Below, piece after piece: positions 17,639 to 27,094 of a DNA stretch of 64,000 nt. Positions within the stretch are counted from its first letter, which is position 1, and each line of letters begins with the position of its first letter. The notes beneath the pieces were generated by a model. That model was not told the origin of the DNA and did no database searches. It saw only the letters and a list, made by a program, of their open reading frames with translations. Made by a program: the position numbers and the translations under genes. The stretch comes from Allofrancisella inopinata (lineage in GTDB: Bacteria; Pseudomonadota; Gammaproteobacteria; Francisellales; Francisellaceae): the NCBI RefSeq assembly GCF_012222965.1, contig NZ_CP038241.1, forward strand, positions 310,001-374,000, read 5' to 3'.

Positions 17639-18610
17639 TCAATAATTATAAAAACTTTGAACTTTTTTTATAAAATCTGTAAGTTCACTTGGTAATAAAT
17701 CATTTACACCAGCAGCAGCTTCTCGACCTCCACCATTGGAAAATTGCGAACAAATCTCAGATGCTCCTTTAGGATTATTTTTAGGAGCTCTAAGACTTAT
17801 TAAATAATTACCATTTTCTTTTTGTGTAGCAACTATTATAGCTTTATCTCTATATCTGTTTGCTAAGTCATTGCCTAAAGTACCACTAATTCTTCTAGCC
17901 CAAGGCTCATTAGGTAATTCTACAAAATTAACATACTCTAATTCTTGGATACCTAGCTTTTCCAAATTCTCATTATCTTTTTCGAAGCCTTTTTTAAGTA
18001 CATAAAAGCAAGATTTTTTATCGGCGATTATCTCAAACGGCGTATCACATTTCATTAACTCTCGATATAAATCTTCTGGTTGATAATGCAAATCATCAAT
18101 TGAACTGCCATAACCATTATAATTAATTAAAATCCCAAACTCTTTTAATTGATCTTTTTGCTTTGGGCTTAAGTTTAATTTATCTGCTTCTAGCTCTGCT
18201 TTTTGAAACAAGTTATCACCATAAACTGCTGCTATCGCCCATAAATGGTGTTCGTTATTTAGACTTTCGCTAACAAGTAACGCTGTACAGACATCTACTG
18301 TCAAGTCTATCTTTAAATTTAGCTTAGGGTGACTAATAAGCTTATCTGCTTTATGATGGTCAAAATAATTTATCTGCTTAGCAGATTGCAAGAGCCTTTT
18401 AATATCTTCAACGTTCTTATCAAAAGATATATCCAAAACTGTAATTTCCGAACCTTGAGCTTGTAAATCACTAACTTTCTTACATAAATCTATATCCCTT
18501 TTAACTCCTGTTATCAGTTTTTGGTTAGATTGTTCTACGGAAAAAGCTTTTCTTAACTGAACTAGTGATAAGATGCCGTCAGCATCACCGTTAAATATAT
18601 CTATATGCAT
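17639..18610 (-). CDS. DHH/DHHA1-family phosphoesterase
   Basis: 323 residues. The metal-binding motif NGDADGI is at 7-13, a further Asp at 60 (VLDISFD), the family-defining DHH at 84-86 (YFDHHKA), and the C-terminal DHHA1 motif GGGREAAAG at 293-301. Relatives include the NrnA-type enzymes, which hydrolyse short oligonucleotides and 3'-phosphoadenosine 5'-phosphate (PAP). PAP is the by-product of PAPS-dependent sulfotransferases. This gene lies 9 bases downstream of cysC in an operon with cysD, cysN and a sulfotransferase, so PAP removal is an attractive inferred role, but other DHH functions are possible. Confidence 0.85.
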   Translation of the reverse strand: MHIDIFNGDADGILSLVQLRKAFSVEQSNQKLITGVKRDIDLCKKVSDLQAQGSEITVLDISFDKNVEDIKRLLQSAKQINYFDHHKADKLISHPKLNLKIDLTVDVCTALLVSESLNNEHHLWAIAAVYGDNLFQKAELEADKLNLSPKQKDQLKEFGILINYNGYGSSIDDLHYQPEDLYRELMKCDTPFEIIADKKSCFYVLKKGFEKDNENLEKLGIQELEYVNFVELPNEPWARRISGTLGNDLANRYRDKAIIVATQKENGNYLISLRAPKNNPKGASEICSQFSNGGGREAAAGVNDLLPSELTDFIKKVQSFYNY

Positions 18611-18619
18611 TTTTAAACC

Positions 18620-19210
18620 TTAGATTATTCCCCTAGTAACAAGATAATCAATAATTTTTTGAGCACACTCCTTTATAGATGTTTCTTGCGTTTTAACATA
18701 GATTTCCGGATTTGTTGGCTTCTCATAAGGAGAGCTTACCCCAGTAAAGTTAGTAATATTACCTTTTCTTACTTTTTTATATAATCCTTTTGGATCTCTT
18801 TTCTCACACTCTGACAAATCAGTATCAATAAATATCTCAATAAATTGATCTCTACCAATAAGTTCTCGTGCTTGCTCTCTTTCAGAAACAAAAGGCGATA
18901 TAAAAGCTGTGCCAACAATTAATCCAGCATCTGCAAAAAGTTTAGCAACTTCAGCAATCCTACGGATATTTTCAACCCGGTCTGGCTCATCAAACCCCAA
19001 GTCTTTACTGAGTCCATGACGGATATTATCTCCATCTAGAAGATAAGTATGGCAACCTTTTTCATATAACATTCTATCAACAGCATTGGCAATAGTAGAT
19101 TTCCCGGAACCACTAAGGCCTGTATACCATAGTACCACAGACTTATGACCTTTTTGCTTTACTCTATCCTGGTGTAAGACACTTGCATTATGCCAAACAA
19201 TATTAGACAT
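18620..19210 (-). CDS. cysC: Adenylylsulfate (APS) kinase
   Basis: 196 residues, the normal length. It phosphorylates APS to PAPS with ATP. The Walker A motif is GLSGSGKST (31-39), followed by LLDGDNIRHGLSKDLGF (about 58-74) and the APS-binding FISPFVSEREQARELIG (about 104-120). It lies 69 bases downstream of cysN in the same operon. Together with CysD and CysN it makes the universal sulfuryl donor PAPS. No PAPS reductase or sulfite reductase genes accompany it here. Confidence 0.96.
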   Translation of the reverse strand: MSNIVWHNASVLHQDRVKQKGHKSVVLWYTGLSGSGKSTIANAVDRMLYEKGCHTYLLDGDNIRHGLSKDLGFDEPDRVENIRRIAEVAKLFADAGLIVGTAFISPFVSEREQARELIGRDQFIEIFIDTDLSECEKRDPKGLYKKVRKGNITNFTGVSSPYEKPTNPEIYVKTQETSIKECAQKIIDYLVTRGII

Positions 19211-19279
19211 TTACTCTCCTGTATAATGGATAAATCAACGGAATCATTACTATGCAAGATAATGTATAGATTATAGACA

Positions 19280-20692
19280 CTAATTTCTCAAGTCTTTTGT
19301 TCCCCAGTGTGGGAAGTGCTTACGGATTAAAGAATTTAATTCTAGTTCAAATTCTGAGTATTCAGCTGGTGCTTCAGGTAATATTTTTTCAGCTAATGGA
19401 GAAAGTACCATACCTGCACCAACTGTTACATTTGTTAGTTTATCAATTATAATAAATGCACCTGTTGCTCTATTTTTTTGATAATCATCAAAACAAACCT
19501 TCTCAGAGAGGTTTAAATTTGCCACCCCTATCTCATTAAGTTCAAGCTTACCGCAATCTGTATCTGCCAATGTATTAACGTCTGTTTTATAATCAAATTT
19601 TTCCACACTCATTGATGTTTGCTTAGTTAAAAATTTAATGTAATAATCCTTATGCTCAACCATTGGCTGCTCTGCCATCCACACAATACGTGCTTTAAGA
19701 CGTGATGAAACATGGCTAATAGCATCTTTATGTACAATCATATCTCCACGGCTGATATCAATCTCTTCACTAGTTGTAATTGTTATAGCTTGACCACATT
19801 CTGCTTTCTCTAACTGTCCATCAAAAGTTTCTATAGACTTGATAGTCGTAATCTTACCATTTGGCAAAACTCGAATAATATCACCTACTTTAGCTTCACC
19901 AGAAACTACTGTACCTTGGAACCCTCTAAAGTCAGAATTAGGACGACAGACTAATTGCACTGGAAAACGAAACTCATTATTAACTGCATTATCAATTTTT
20001 ATTGTCTCAAGGTATTCCATAAGTGCAGAACCTCTAAACCAAGGCATATTCTCACTTTTAGTAACAACATTATTACCTTTAAGTGCTGATATAGGGGCAA
20101 AACGAATATCTGGAATCTCTAAACTACCAGCTAATTTTAAATACTCTGCTTGTATGTCTTTATACTTTGTTTGAGAGTATTCTACAGCATCCATTTTATT
20201 AACAGCCACAATAACATGCTTAATTCCAAGTATTGAGCAAATATAGCTGTGTCTACGAGTTTGAGTTTGTACACCTTTTCTTGCATCAATAAGGATAATA
20301 GCTAAATCACAATTTGAAGCTCCAGTAGCCATATTACGTGTATACTGTTCATGGCCTGGAGTATCAGCGATAATAAATTTTCTTTTATCTGTGGAAAAAT
20401 ACCTATAGGCAACATCAATTGTAATCCCTTGCTCTCTTTCAGATTGCAAACCATCTACAAGCAAAGCAAGGTCAACTTCGTTACCTTGAGTGCCAACTTT
20501 TTTACTATCTTCTTGTATAGCAGCTAACTGATCCTCAAAAATCATTTTACTATCATGTAAAAGCCGACCTATAAGAGTACTTTTACCATCATCAACACTT
20601 CCACATGTTATAAACCTAAGAAGCTCTTTTTGTTCGTGTTGCTTTAAGTAAGCTAATATGTCGTTAGTTATTAGTCTATTGTCGTTAGTCAT
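19280..20692 (-). CDS. cysN: Sulfate adenylyltransferase subunit 1 (GTPase)
   Basis: 470 residues. CysN is an EF-Tu-like GTPase that drives APS formation by CysD. GTP-binding motifs are GSVDDGKST (31-39), DTPGHEQY (about 113-120) and NKMD (about 168-171). The first residues, [11 protein letters not shown], do not resemble other CysN proteins: they are encoded by a TTAGTC-type repeat shared with the flanks of the upstream four-helix-bundle gene, while ordinary CysN sequence starts around [16 protein letters not shown]. The repeat therefore supplies the start codon and first codons. The start overlaps the upstream gene by 8 bases, suggesting coupled translation. Confidence 0.96.
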   Translation of the reverse strand: MTNDNRLITNDILAYLKQHEQKELLRFITCGSVDDGKSTLIGRLLHDSKMIFEDQLAAIQEDSKKVGTQGNEVDLALLVDGLQSEREQGITIDVAYRYFSTDKRKFIIADTPGHEQYTRNMATGASNCDLAIILIDARKGVQTQTRRHSYICSILGIKHVIVAVNKMDAVEYSQTKYKDIQAEYLKLAGSLEIPDIRFAPISALKGNNVVTKSENMPWFRGSALMEYLETIKIDNAVNNEFRFPVQLVCRPNSDFRGFQGTVVSGEAKVGDIIRVLPNGKITTIKSIETFDGQLEKAECGQAITITTSEEIDISRGDMIVHKDAISHVSSRLKARIVWMAEQPMVEHKDYYIKFLTKQTSMSVEKFDYKTDVNTLADTDCGKLELNEIGVANLNLSEKVCFDDYQKNRATGAFIIIDKLTNVTVGAGMVLSPLAEKILPEAPAEYSEFELELNSLIRKHFPHWGTKDLRN

Positions 20693-20700
20693 TAGTGATG
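20655..20700. repeat. TTAGTC-rich repeat, downstream copy flanking the S23-type gene
   Basis: Degenerate tandem units of the form GTCGTTAGTTATTAGTC then GTCGTTAGTCATTAG. The same kind of sequence lies on the other side of the small gene at 21040-21086; the shared core TTAGTTATTAG is at 20664-20674 and 21049-21059. The repeat covers the end of the S23-type gene and the start of cysN. Confidence 0.7.
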
Positions 20701-21038
20701 CCTTTTATGGATTTTATTAAGCCAGTTAGCATCTTTCCTATTTGATCTAGCTGGTTTATTAATTGTGAGCTTTTTTCTTTATTAATATAGTTAATTTCAG
20801 TGCCAACTATAATTTGAGTTTGCAATTCAGCTAAAGAACCTCTAGCAATATCTAAAAATCTGACTTTTTCTTTATCTGATATTCTTTCTATACCTTCAGC
20901 TATATTACTAGGGATAGAGAGAGCACTCCTAGTTATTTGGTCTCTAAAACTATAATCTCGTAACTCGCCCATTAGCTTATAAATTTCTGTACAAATATTA
21001 ATCGATTTTTCCCACACTTCTAATTTTTCACATTTCAT
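20685..21038 (-). CDS. Four-helix bundle protein (S23/intervening-sequence-protein family)
   Basis: 117 residues. The signature is clear: [49 protein letters not shown], followed by [18 protein letters not shown]. The family was first seen within intervening sequences of 23S rRNA genes, but is widespread elsewhere and its function is not settled. Here it interrupts cysD and cysN, which are adjacent in most bacteria, and is bracketed by TTAGTC-type repeats. It overlaps cysN by 8 bases. The arrangement looks like an insertion that preserved co-transcription. It has no evident role in sulfation. Confidence 0.92.
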   Translation of the reverse strand: MKCEKLEVWEKSINICTEIYKLMGELRDYSFRDQITRSALSIPSNIAEGIERISDKEKVRFLDIARGSLAELQTQIIVGTEINYINKEKSSQLINQLDQIGKMLTGLIKSIKGITND

Positions 21039-21039
21039 A

Positions 21040-21164
21040 AATAGTCCTTAGTTATTAGCCTTTGTTAATTAGTCGTTAATCATAAGCTTTTCTAGTCGCT
21101 ATTAAAAAATATGTTAACTAAGCAAATATCAACCAACGACTATCGACCAAAAGCTATTAGCTAG
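21040..21164. repeat. TTAGTC-rich repeat, upstream copies between cysD and the S23-type gene
   Basis: Units matching the downstream flank occur at 21040-21061 (AGTCCTTAGTTATTAGCC) and 21066-21086 (TTAGTCGTTAATCATAAG). A further copy in opposite orientation, CCAACGACTATCGACC, lies near 21133-21148, close to the end of cysD. Together with 20655-20700 they enclose the S23-type gene, as if it had entered with or been spread by this repeat. Confidence 0.6.
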
Positions 21165-22057
21165 AAATACCCCTCAATCTTCTTTTTCTCCATAGATCCA
21201 GAACTATCTTTATCTATAGCTCGACCTTGCCTTTCAGAAGTTTTAGTTAACAACATTTCTTGAATAATTTTTGGTAATGTATCGGCTTCAGACTCTACAG
21301 CTCCTGTTAATGGATAACATCCTAAAGTTCTAAACCTGACTATTTTATTGACAGCCTTTTCTCTTAGCTCTTTAGGAGTTCTCTCATCATCAATCATCAT
21401 CAATATACCTTCATACTCAACTACAGGTCTTTCTTTAGCAAAGTATAAACTAGGTATTTGAATATTCTCCATATAAATATACTGCCAAATATCTAGCTCA
21501 GTCCAGTTTGAAAGTGGAAATACTCTTATACTCTCACCTTTGTTTACCATACCATTATAGATGTTCCAAAGTTCTGGCCTTTGATTCTTAGGGTCCCAAC
21601 GGTGATTTTTATCTCTAAAAGAAAATACCCTTTCCTTTGCTCGAGACTTTTCCTCATCACGGCGAGCACCACCAAAAGCAGCATCAAACTTATATTTATT
21701 CAGAGCTTGTTTTAGGGCTTGAGTCTTCATGATATCCGTATGCTTAGCACTACCATGGCTAAATGGCCCAATTCCTTGCTCAATACCATCTTGATTTATG
21801 TACACTAGAAGCTCAAAATCATATTCTTTTGCCATCTTATCTCTAAACTCGATCATTTCTTTAAACTTCCATGTGGTATCAACATGTAATAATCGAAAAG
21901 GTATTTTGCCAGGGTGAAATGCTTTACGAGCTAAGTGAAGTAATACAGATGAGTCTTTACCTACCGAATAAAGCATCACTGGGTTTTCAAATTGAGCTAC
22001 TACTTCACGAAATATTTGTATTGATTCATTTTCTAGTTTTTTTAAATGGGTTTGCAC
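21161..22057 (-). CDS. cysD: Sulfate adenylyltransferase subunit 2
   Basis: 298 residues, normal length. CysD catalyses ATP plus sulfate to APS plus pyrophosphate, powered by CysN. The PP-loop SVGKDSS is at 31-37 ([20 protein letters not shown]), with [21 protein letters not shown] (catalytic-site arginines) and [15 protein letters not shown] further on. It lies 59 bases downstream of the nucleotidyltransferase gene on the same strand, so it appears to belong to the sulfotransferase operon. Confidence 0.97.
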   Translation of the reverse strand: MQTHLKKLENESIQIFREVVAQFENPVMLYSVGKDSSVLLHLARKAFHPGKIPFRLLHVDTTWKFKEMIEFRDKMAKEYDFELLVYINQDGIEQGIGPFSHGSAKHTDIMKTQALKQALNKYKFDAAFGGARRDEEKSRAKERVFSFRDKNHRWDPKNQRPELWNIYNGMVNKGESIRVFPLSNWTELDIWQYIYMENIQIPSLYFAKERPVVEYEGILMMIDDERTPKELREKAVNKIVRFRTLGCYPLTGAVESEADTLPKIIQEMLLTKTSERQGRAIDKDSSGSMEKKKIEGYF

Positions 22058-22116
22058 TTATCACTCCACTAACAAGTTTTCAAAAAATTAAACAAATTTC
22101 GCTACAAGATAACAAT

Positions 22117-23223
22117 CTAATTTTTTTTGGATATTAAATACATTTTTTTTAGTGGTAAATAAATAATATATGTTTTAAAGTAAGCATACTTATTTGGATA
22201 AACTAGCATATGATAAAAAGTTTTTTTAAAAACTGATGGAGTAAAACCTGGATTTCTATATACTATATTTTTAATATATTCTATTCTATATTTACATGCA
22301 TATCTATCAAAAAACTTATCGTTATTAGATACTAAAATATTGCTTGTAAAATTAAAAAAATCCTTAAGAAGCTTACTTAAATCCATTACTGATCTATATT
22401 CACCAAATTCCTCTAGTATAATTTCATGGAATTTCTTTTTATCAAAATCTAAATTTTGGATAAAACTAATTATATCAATTAACCACTTAATTCTATGCCA
22501 TGCAGATCTATATCCATGTATAACAAGATAAGATAAACAGTACTCATTCTTTAGAACCCGATAAGCCCTAAAAGCATACTGAAAATTTTCTGAACATTCA
22601 CTATAAATGTCATATTTGAAATTTCCTATAATTAAAGGTCTCCAATGAAGTTCTAGTGTGATGTTGTACTTTTTGTTAATATATACAATATCCTTTAGAC
22701 CTTTTCTAACAAGTGAGTTTTTTGATATAAATTCAATAGAAAAAAGATCTTTATCAAAACAAAACCCCAGATCTAATAATAGCTTATGTGCAGTTTTTAG
22801 CTGATTTTCTTTTATTAAAATATCTATATCGTTATAAACCCTTTTACCTTTATTTCCATAAAGCTTTTTATCTAGAGGTAATCCTTTAAGTATAATATTT
22901 TCTACTTTATTTTCATCAAATTTTGCTAATATGTCTGAAAGGATTTTCTCCATTAGTAGTTGCTTTTTTACTATTTTTTTTGTTCTCAAATTTAGCTGAC
23001 TATAATTAAAGCCTGGTATATCCATATCTTTTAAAATTGGAAGGACTATTAACTCAACTTTATGGTAAGTAATCAATTTGAATAATCTATCAAAATTAAC
23101 TTTCTTTATATTTTCTGTATCAAAAGAGTCGACATAACTATGCCTATATCTGTGAACATGTTTTCTTATTAGATATAAAAGAAACTGAAATGTAACATCT
23201 GATTTATAATTAGACAAAACCAT
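22117..23223 (-). CDS. Nucleotidyltransferase-family protein (NTP_transf_5 type)
   Basis: 368 residues. It fits the PF14907-type uncharacterised nucleotidyltransferases: ENIILKGLPLDKKLYGNKGKRVYNDIDILI, where Gly114 and the metal-binding pair Asp132-x-Asp134 (NDIDIL) form the active-site motif, followed by a helical region with a conserved ELHW (about residues 180-186). Members often occur next to PqqD-like, B2, asparagine-synthetase-like and HPr-kinase-like genes in lasso-type RiPP clusters, exactly the company seen here. The nucleotide acceptor is unknown. Its start overlaps the sulfotransferase gene by 14 bases. Confidence 0.82.
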   Translation of the reverse strand: MVLSNYKSDVTFQFLLYLIRKHVHRYRHSYVDSFDTENIKKVNFDRLFKLITYHKVELIVLPILKDMDIPGFNYSQLNLRTKKIVKKQLLMEKILSDILAKFDENKVENIILKGLPLDKKLYGNKGKRVYNDIDILIKENQLKTAHKLLLDLGFCFDKDLFSIEFISKNSLVRKGLKDIVYINKKYNITLELHWRPLIIGNFKYDIYSECSENFQYAFRAYRVLKNEYCLSYLVIHGYRSAWHRIKWLIDIISFIQNLDFDKKKFHEIILEEFGEYRSVMDLSKLLKDFFNFTSNILVSNNDKFFDRYACKYRIEYIKNIVYRNPGFTPSVFKKTFYHMLVYPNKYAYFKTYIIYLPLKKMYLISKKN

Positions 23224-24052
23224 ACCTTACCATTATTTCCTTATGATCTTTTATAATCTGGTTAATTTGCTCTTGTGATAATGTATCTAAATAATCAGAA
23301 GCTTTTCCTTTTCTAAAAAAACTCTTTGCATTTGGAGCTTTTTCCTGGAAGCCTTTTTCTTCTTCTTGTTTTTTTAGATTTTCAAAACTACTAAATTCAA
23401 CTGCTTTTTTTATCCTTTTTTCATCTGCTTCTAACCCTAAAAACTTTATTGCTTTTGTGAATTCTTTTATAGGGTTAACAACCATATCTTCATATCTAAG
23501 GAAAATTTTGTCTATTGGTGCATTTTCCCAACTTTTAACATGATTACTCCAAGTTAAATGCTTTTGTCTAAGTTGATTTGGCATGGTTTTATCAGAGCTA
23601 CAAAGAGCAAAATCTTCCTGAGCCATATTTTTTATGGTTTTATTCACATCCTCATGTCCATTATGATGAGTAAATGATACAGCAACGTCTAGAGGGTTTC
23701 TAATAAGGTAAATCGCCGCCTGTCCGGCTGGATTACCCAATAATGGTTGTTCTTTAACGTAAGTGTAAGCATCATGAATTTTATGAAATTGTATACTATC
23801 ATTTGCTTTCCAATCATCATACATAGCTGGTCTCATGGCATCTATTTCATCTAAATAAAGATCTGCTGAGTCTATTCCATATAATCGATCAAAATGGCCT
23901 CTAGAACTAGCAATAGGGGTTCGCTCTAAATCATCTATAGATGCTGGCTTATCAGAATCATTAATATAGTTAGTTAAAAAAACTCTAAACCAAGTATTTC
24001 CAGACTTAGGGTAAGAGGCTAGCCAAACAGTTTTATAATTAATTTTCTTCAT
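23210..24052 (-). CDS. PAPS-dependent sulfotransferase
   Basis: 280 residues, typical of cytosolic Sulfotransfer_1 enzymes. The 5'-phosphosulfate-binding loop is YPKSGNTW (14-21), the likely catalytic His93 is in KIHDAY, the 3'-phosphate-binding motif is YLIRNPLDVAVS (115-126), and the C-terminal loop is FFRKGKASDYLDTLS (about 245-259), a variant of the RKGxxGDW motif. It transfers sulfate from PAPS to a hydroxyl or amine. It is the first gene of the minus-strand operon that also encodes CysD, CysN and CysC, and it is divergent from the lasso operon, so the modified peptide is the obvious candidate substrate, though glycans are possible. Confidence 0.92.
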   Translation of the reverse strand: MKKINYKTVWLASYPKSGNTWFRVFLTNYINDSDKPASIDDLERTPIASSRGHFDRLYGIDSADLYLDEIDAMRPAMYDDWKANDSIQFHKIHDAYTYVKEQPLLGNPAGQAAIYLIRNPLDVAVSFTHHNGHEDVNKTIKNMAQEDFALCSSDKTMPNQLRQKHLTWSNHVKSWENAPIDKIFLRYEDMVVNPIKEFTKAIKFLGLEADEKRIKKAVEFSSFENLKKQEEEKGFQEKAPNAKSFFRKGKASDYLDTLSQEQINQIIKDHKEIMVRYGFV

Positions 24053-24124
24053 TTAATAAATAAATTCCCATAGAATTTCATATAGTATACAATAATGTAA
24101 TTTTAGATACCTAATAGAATTGTA
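24053..24124. promoter_or_regulatory. Divergent promoter region of the sulfation and lasso operons
   Basis: This 72-base gap separates two divergently transcribed gene blocks and must hold, or lie near, promoters for both. It contains overlapping TATACT/TATACA hexamers around the sequence AGTATACAATAATG, but no convincing -35 boxes. Shared control of the two operons is plausible. Confidence 0.4.
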
Positions 24125-25030
24125 ATGTTTAAACATGAAGTTTATGATCTAAAGTTGAATTCTAAAATTGATTTACCATTTTTAAATAGTATTAAGAATT
24201 GTGATTTACAGCAAACAGATCTTGAAATAGAATTTATAAATAATTTTATACCTACTATAAAAGAACAAATAAATAAAGGATTAAGTGTAGATACAGAGGG
24301 TGACCTTATCTTAGATATCCCAAATATTTGTTTTTATAAAATTACTAACAATCAAATATTTATTCAACCTTACAAAGGTGTAGATACACAGACTATAGCT
24401 AATTTTTTGGTAAGCGCTGCGATACCATATTTTTTTGCTAAGCAAGGAAGAGTTATTTTAAGAGGGTGCTCTTTTACAAAAAAATGTAAAACTGCCAATT
24501 TACTATTAGGTAACTCAGGGGTAGGTAAATCTACTCTATTAGCTGCCTTTGCAAAAAGAGATTATAAAATATTATCAGATCAGTTTTGTATATTATCGAT
24601 AGAGAATAATAAAGTATACGTTCAACCTGCTTTTCCTTACATAAAACTTTGGTTTCAAGCTACAAAAATACTTAAAATAGATAGTGAAACGCTACTGAAA
24701 GTTCGTCCAAACTTAAAAAGATTTTACTGGAAGGCTCCTTTTTGTAATGAAAAATTAGAAGTAAAACATATCTTTAAAATTAAAGAACAAAACTTAGAAA
24801 ATAAAAATTTGATTGAAAAAATTACGGGCATAAAAAAAATAACCTTACTACAAAGCTGCATTTTTGGAAGTGATTTAACTAGCTTAGATAAAAATGACAA
24901 AATAAATATAGCAAAAACAATTATAGTATTAGCCACTCAAGCAACTTTTTTTAAAGTTTTAAATATTCGAACAAAATCAACTATAGATAGCTTAGTAAAA
25001 CTAATAGAAGATGAGTGTAATGAAGAATAA
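24125..25030 (+). CDS. HPr-kinase-like protein 1 (divergent)
   Basis: 301 residues. It aligns in layout with the second kinase at 30706: Walker A GNSGVGKST at 129-137 and an acidic site ILSDQF at 149-154. In HPr-kinase-like enzymes these usually read GDSGAGKS and a DD pair; here an Asp is replaced by Asn130 and the second acidic residue by Gln153, so activity may be reduced or altered. Lasso-associated members of this family phosphorylate the C-terminal serine of the peptide (paeninodin-type), a precedent from literature knowledge. First gene of the plus-strand operon; it overlaps the exporter gene by 20 bases. Confidence 0.8.
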   Translation: MFKHEVYDLKLNSKIDLPFLNSIKNCDLQQTDLEIEFINNFIPTIKEQINKGLSVDTEGDLILDIPNICFYKITNNQIFIQPYKGVDTQTIANFLVSAAIPYFFAKQGRVILRGCSFTKKCKTANLLLGNSGVGKSTLLAAFAKRDYKILSDQFCILSIENNKVYVQPAFPYIKLWFQATKILKIDSETLLKVRPNLKRFYWKAPFCNEKLEVKHIFKIKEQNLENKNLIEKITGIKKITLLQSCIFGSDLTSLDKNDKINIAKTIIVLATQATFFKVLNIRTKSTIDSLVKLIEDECNEE

Positions 25031-26792
25031 TACAAAAAATATATATTATTTTTACTTATATATTAAAGACGTGATAAGACATTCTCCGCATAGATTCGTA
25101 ATTGGTTGTATCCTAACAATTATAAATATTTTTTGTGCAGGTATAGGTTTATTGTTGCTTATACCATTATTTCACTTTTTTGGCTGGAGTAATGAAAGCC
25201 AATACTTTGTAAATACAAGTCTGCCAACATTTACTAAACTTCCTAAAGAAGTTTCAGTTTTTATTGTTTTAGCTTTTTTTTTATTTTTAATAACGCTAGC
25301 AGCTATAGTAGAGTACATAAATACAACCGTCACAAACTCATTTAAAAAATCTTATCTTTATAATTTAAAAAAAGATTTTAACTACAAAATAGCTCATGCT
25401 GGCTGGTCTTATTTAATAAGAAATAAAATAAAAAATATTGAACATTTATTTTCTAGTGGATTATCTCAAATATCTACCTTAACAATATTCAGTTTTCAAA
25501 TGATATCAGCTTTGCTTATAGCCTTTATGTATATATTATTTGCTTTAGTGATATCTCCATGGTTAACGTTACTTACTATATTTTTATCTTTGCTAGTTTT
25601 TGCTATAACGTACAAGTTTAATCCTATAGTGAATGGTCAGAAGAATTTTGCTATTCATACAAAAATTCATTGCGCTTTTAGTTCCTTTTTAGATGGAATA
25701 AAATTAGCAAAAAGCTATAATGCGATAGATAATTATATAGATCACTTTGATACTCTAAATAAACAAAGTGAAGCTGTACAAATGGAATTTATACGTTCAC
25801 AAAAAATAGTTTCTTTATTTGTAAAAATATCTTCAGCTATAGTAATAGCTATATTTTTTTATACTGCTCTAATTATATTTAAAATACAACTAGTATCAAT
25901 GATTGCATTATTGTTAGTTTTTTCAAGGCTATTACCAAACCTGGCGACGATACAACAAAACTATTTTCGTGTCTTAAATATTGTTCCGATATACATACAA
26001 ATAAAAAACATGATGGTAGAACTTGAAGAAAACCAAGAAGCTCCGCAGAGAAGCATAGAGATGCAACTAAAAGAAAAAATTCAGATCAAAGATGTCAGTT
26101 TTTCTTATGCAAAAAAGAAAGTATTAAATAATTTAAACTGCTGCTTATTTGCCAACCAAACAGTAGCTATTGTAGGACATTCTGGCGCTGGAAAAAGTAC
26201 TTTTGCTGATTTATTATTAGGTGTTTTAACTGTAGATGAAGGATACATAAAAATTGATGATATTATATTAGACCAAAAATATACATATAGCTGGAGAAGA
26301 TCTATAAGTTATGTGCCTCAAGATACATACCTTTTTAATGAAAGTGTTAAAGACAACCTTCTATGGGCAGCACCAGAAGCTAAAGACAAAGACATTTATG
26401 AAGCTCTAAAATTAGCAGCCTTGTATGATTTTGTTACACAGCTTCCTAATGATATAAATACTATCATAGGAGATAGGGGAGTATATTTATCAGGAGGTCA
26501 AAAACAAAGACTTGCCATAGCTAGAGCTCTATTAAGAAAACCCAAAGTCTTATTACTTGATGAAGCAACAAGTGCTCTAGATATGCAAAATGAAGAAATA
26601 ATATATGAGACTCTAAAAAAGCTTAAAGGGCAAATAACTATAATTATTATCACACATAGATTATCAACTTTAAGAGCTACAGATAACATTTTAGTCATGG
26701 ATAAGGGCACAATTATAGAGCAAGGAAACTACGATGAATTAAGCAACCACAAAGATTCTCGATTTAATGAAATTTTTTCACTCAGCAAATAA
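25011..26792 (+). CDS. ABC exporter (membrane domain plus ATPase), putative lasso-peptide exporter
   Basis: 593 residues. The first 330 residues hold about six transmembrane segments and the rest is an ATPase domain: Walker A GHSGAGKST (about 388-396), LSGGQKQR (about 492-499), Walker B VLLLDEATSAL and the H-loop His in IIIITHRLS. This is a half-transporter expected to dimerise in the inner membrane. Its place between a kinase and the B1, B2 and C genes fits the D protein of lasso clusters, which exports the mature peptide and gives immunity. The start used overlaps the upstream gene; an in-frame ATG at 25020 is an alternative. Confidence 0.92.
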   Translation: MSVMKNNTKNIYYFYLYIKDVIRHSPHRFVIGCILTIINIFCAGIGLLLLIPLFHFFGWSNESQYFVNTSLPTFTKLPKEVSVFIVLAFFLFLITLAAIVEYINTTVTNSFKKSYLYNLKKDFNYKIAHAGWSYLIRNKIKNIEHLFSSGLSQISTLTIFSFQMISALLIAFMYILFALVISPWLTLLTIFLSLLVFAITYKFNPIVNGQKNFAIHTKIHCAFSSFLDGIKLAKSYNAIDNYIDHFDTLNKQSEAVQMEFIRSQKIVSLFVKISSAIVIAIFFYTALIIFKIQLVSMIALLLVFSRLLPNLATIQQNYFRVLNIVPIYIQIKNMMVELEENQEAPQRSIEMQLKEKIQIKDVSFSYAKKKVLNNLNCCLFANQTVAIVGHSGAGKSTFADLLLGVLTVDEGYIKIDDIILDQKYTYSWRRSISYVPQDTYLFNESVKDNLLWAAPEAKDKDIYEALKLAALYDFVTQLPNDINTIIGDRGVYLSGGQKQRLAIARALLRKPKVLLLDEATSALDMQNEEIIYETLKKLKGQITIIIITHRLSTLRATDNILVMDKGTIIEQGNYDELSNHKDSRFNEIFSLSK

Positions 26793-26809
26793 AATACATA
26801 GGAGACAAT

Positions 26810-27094
26810 ATGAATAATCTAAGCATAAAGGATAAAATATATAGAAATAAAGACTTCTATAGCTCAGAAATTGACGATGAGGTTATAATGATGAATATAG
26901 ATAATAACTCTTATTATAGTACAGGAGAAATTGGCAATAGAATTTGGCAGCTATTAGACACTGTAACTACCTGTGAGGATATTTGTAAACAGTTAATTCA
27001 AGAGTATGACGTCTCTCAAGAACAGTGTCAAAAAGATGTTTTAAAGTTTCTAACTGAACTATTAGATAATAGTGCAATATTTATAGAAAAATGA
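26810..27094 (+). CDS. PqqD-like RiPP recognition protein (lasso B1)
   Basis: 94 residues, preceded by a strong AGGAGAC ribosome-binding site, the same AGGAGACAAT context as precursor 1. The sequence has the PqqD pattern: DEVIMMNIDNNSYYSTGEIGNRIWQLLD, then TCEDICKQLIQEYDVSQEQCQKDVLKFLTELLDNSAI. B1 proteins bind the precursor leader, especially a YxxP motif, and present it to the B2 protease. The stop overlaps the start of the B2 gene (ATGA), as in many split-B lasso operons. Confidence 0.92.
   Translation: MNNLSIKDKIYRNKDFYSSEIDDEVIMMNIDNNSYYSTGEIGNRIWQLLDTVTTCEDICKQLIQEYDVSQEQCQKDVLKFLTELLDNSAIFIEK

Noticed and set aside
18620-22057. cysDNC as ordinary cysteine biosynthesis genes
   Set aside because: No PAPS reductase or sulfite reductase genes are nearby and the operon begins with a sulfotransferase, so PAPS for sulfation explains it better. 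The rest of the genome was not visible.
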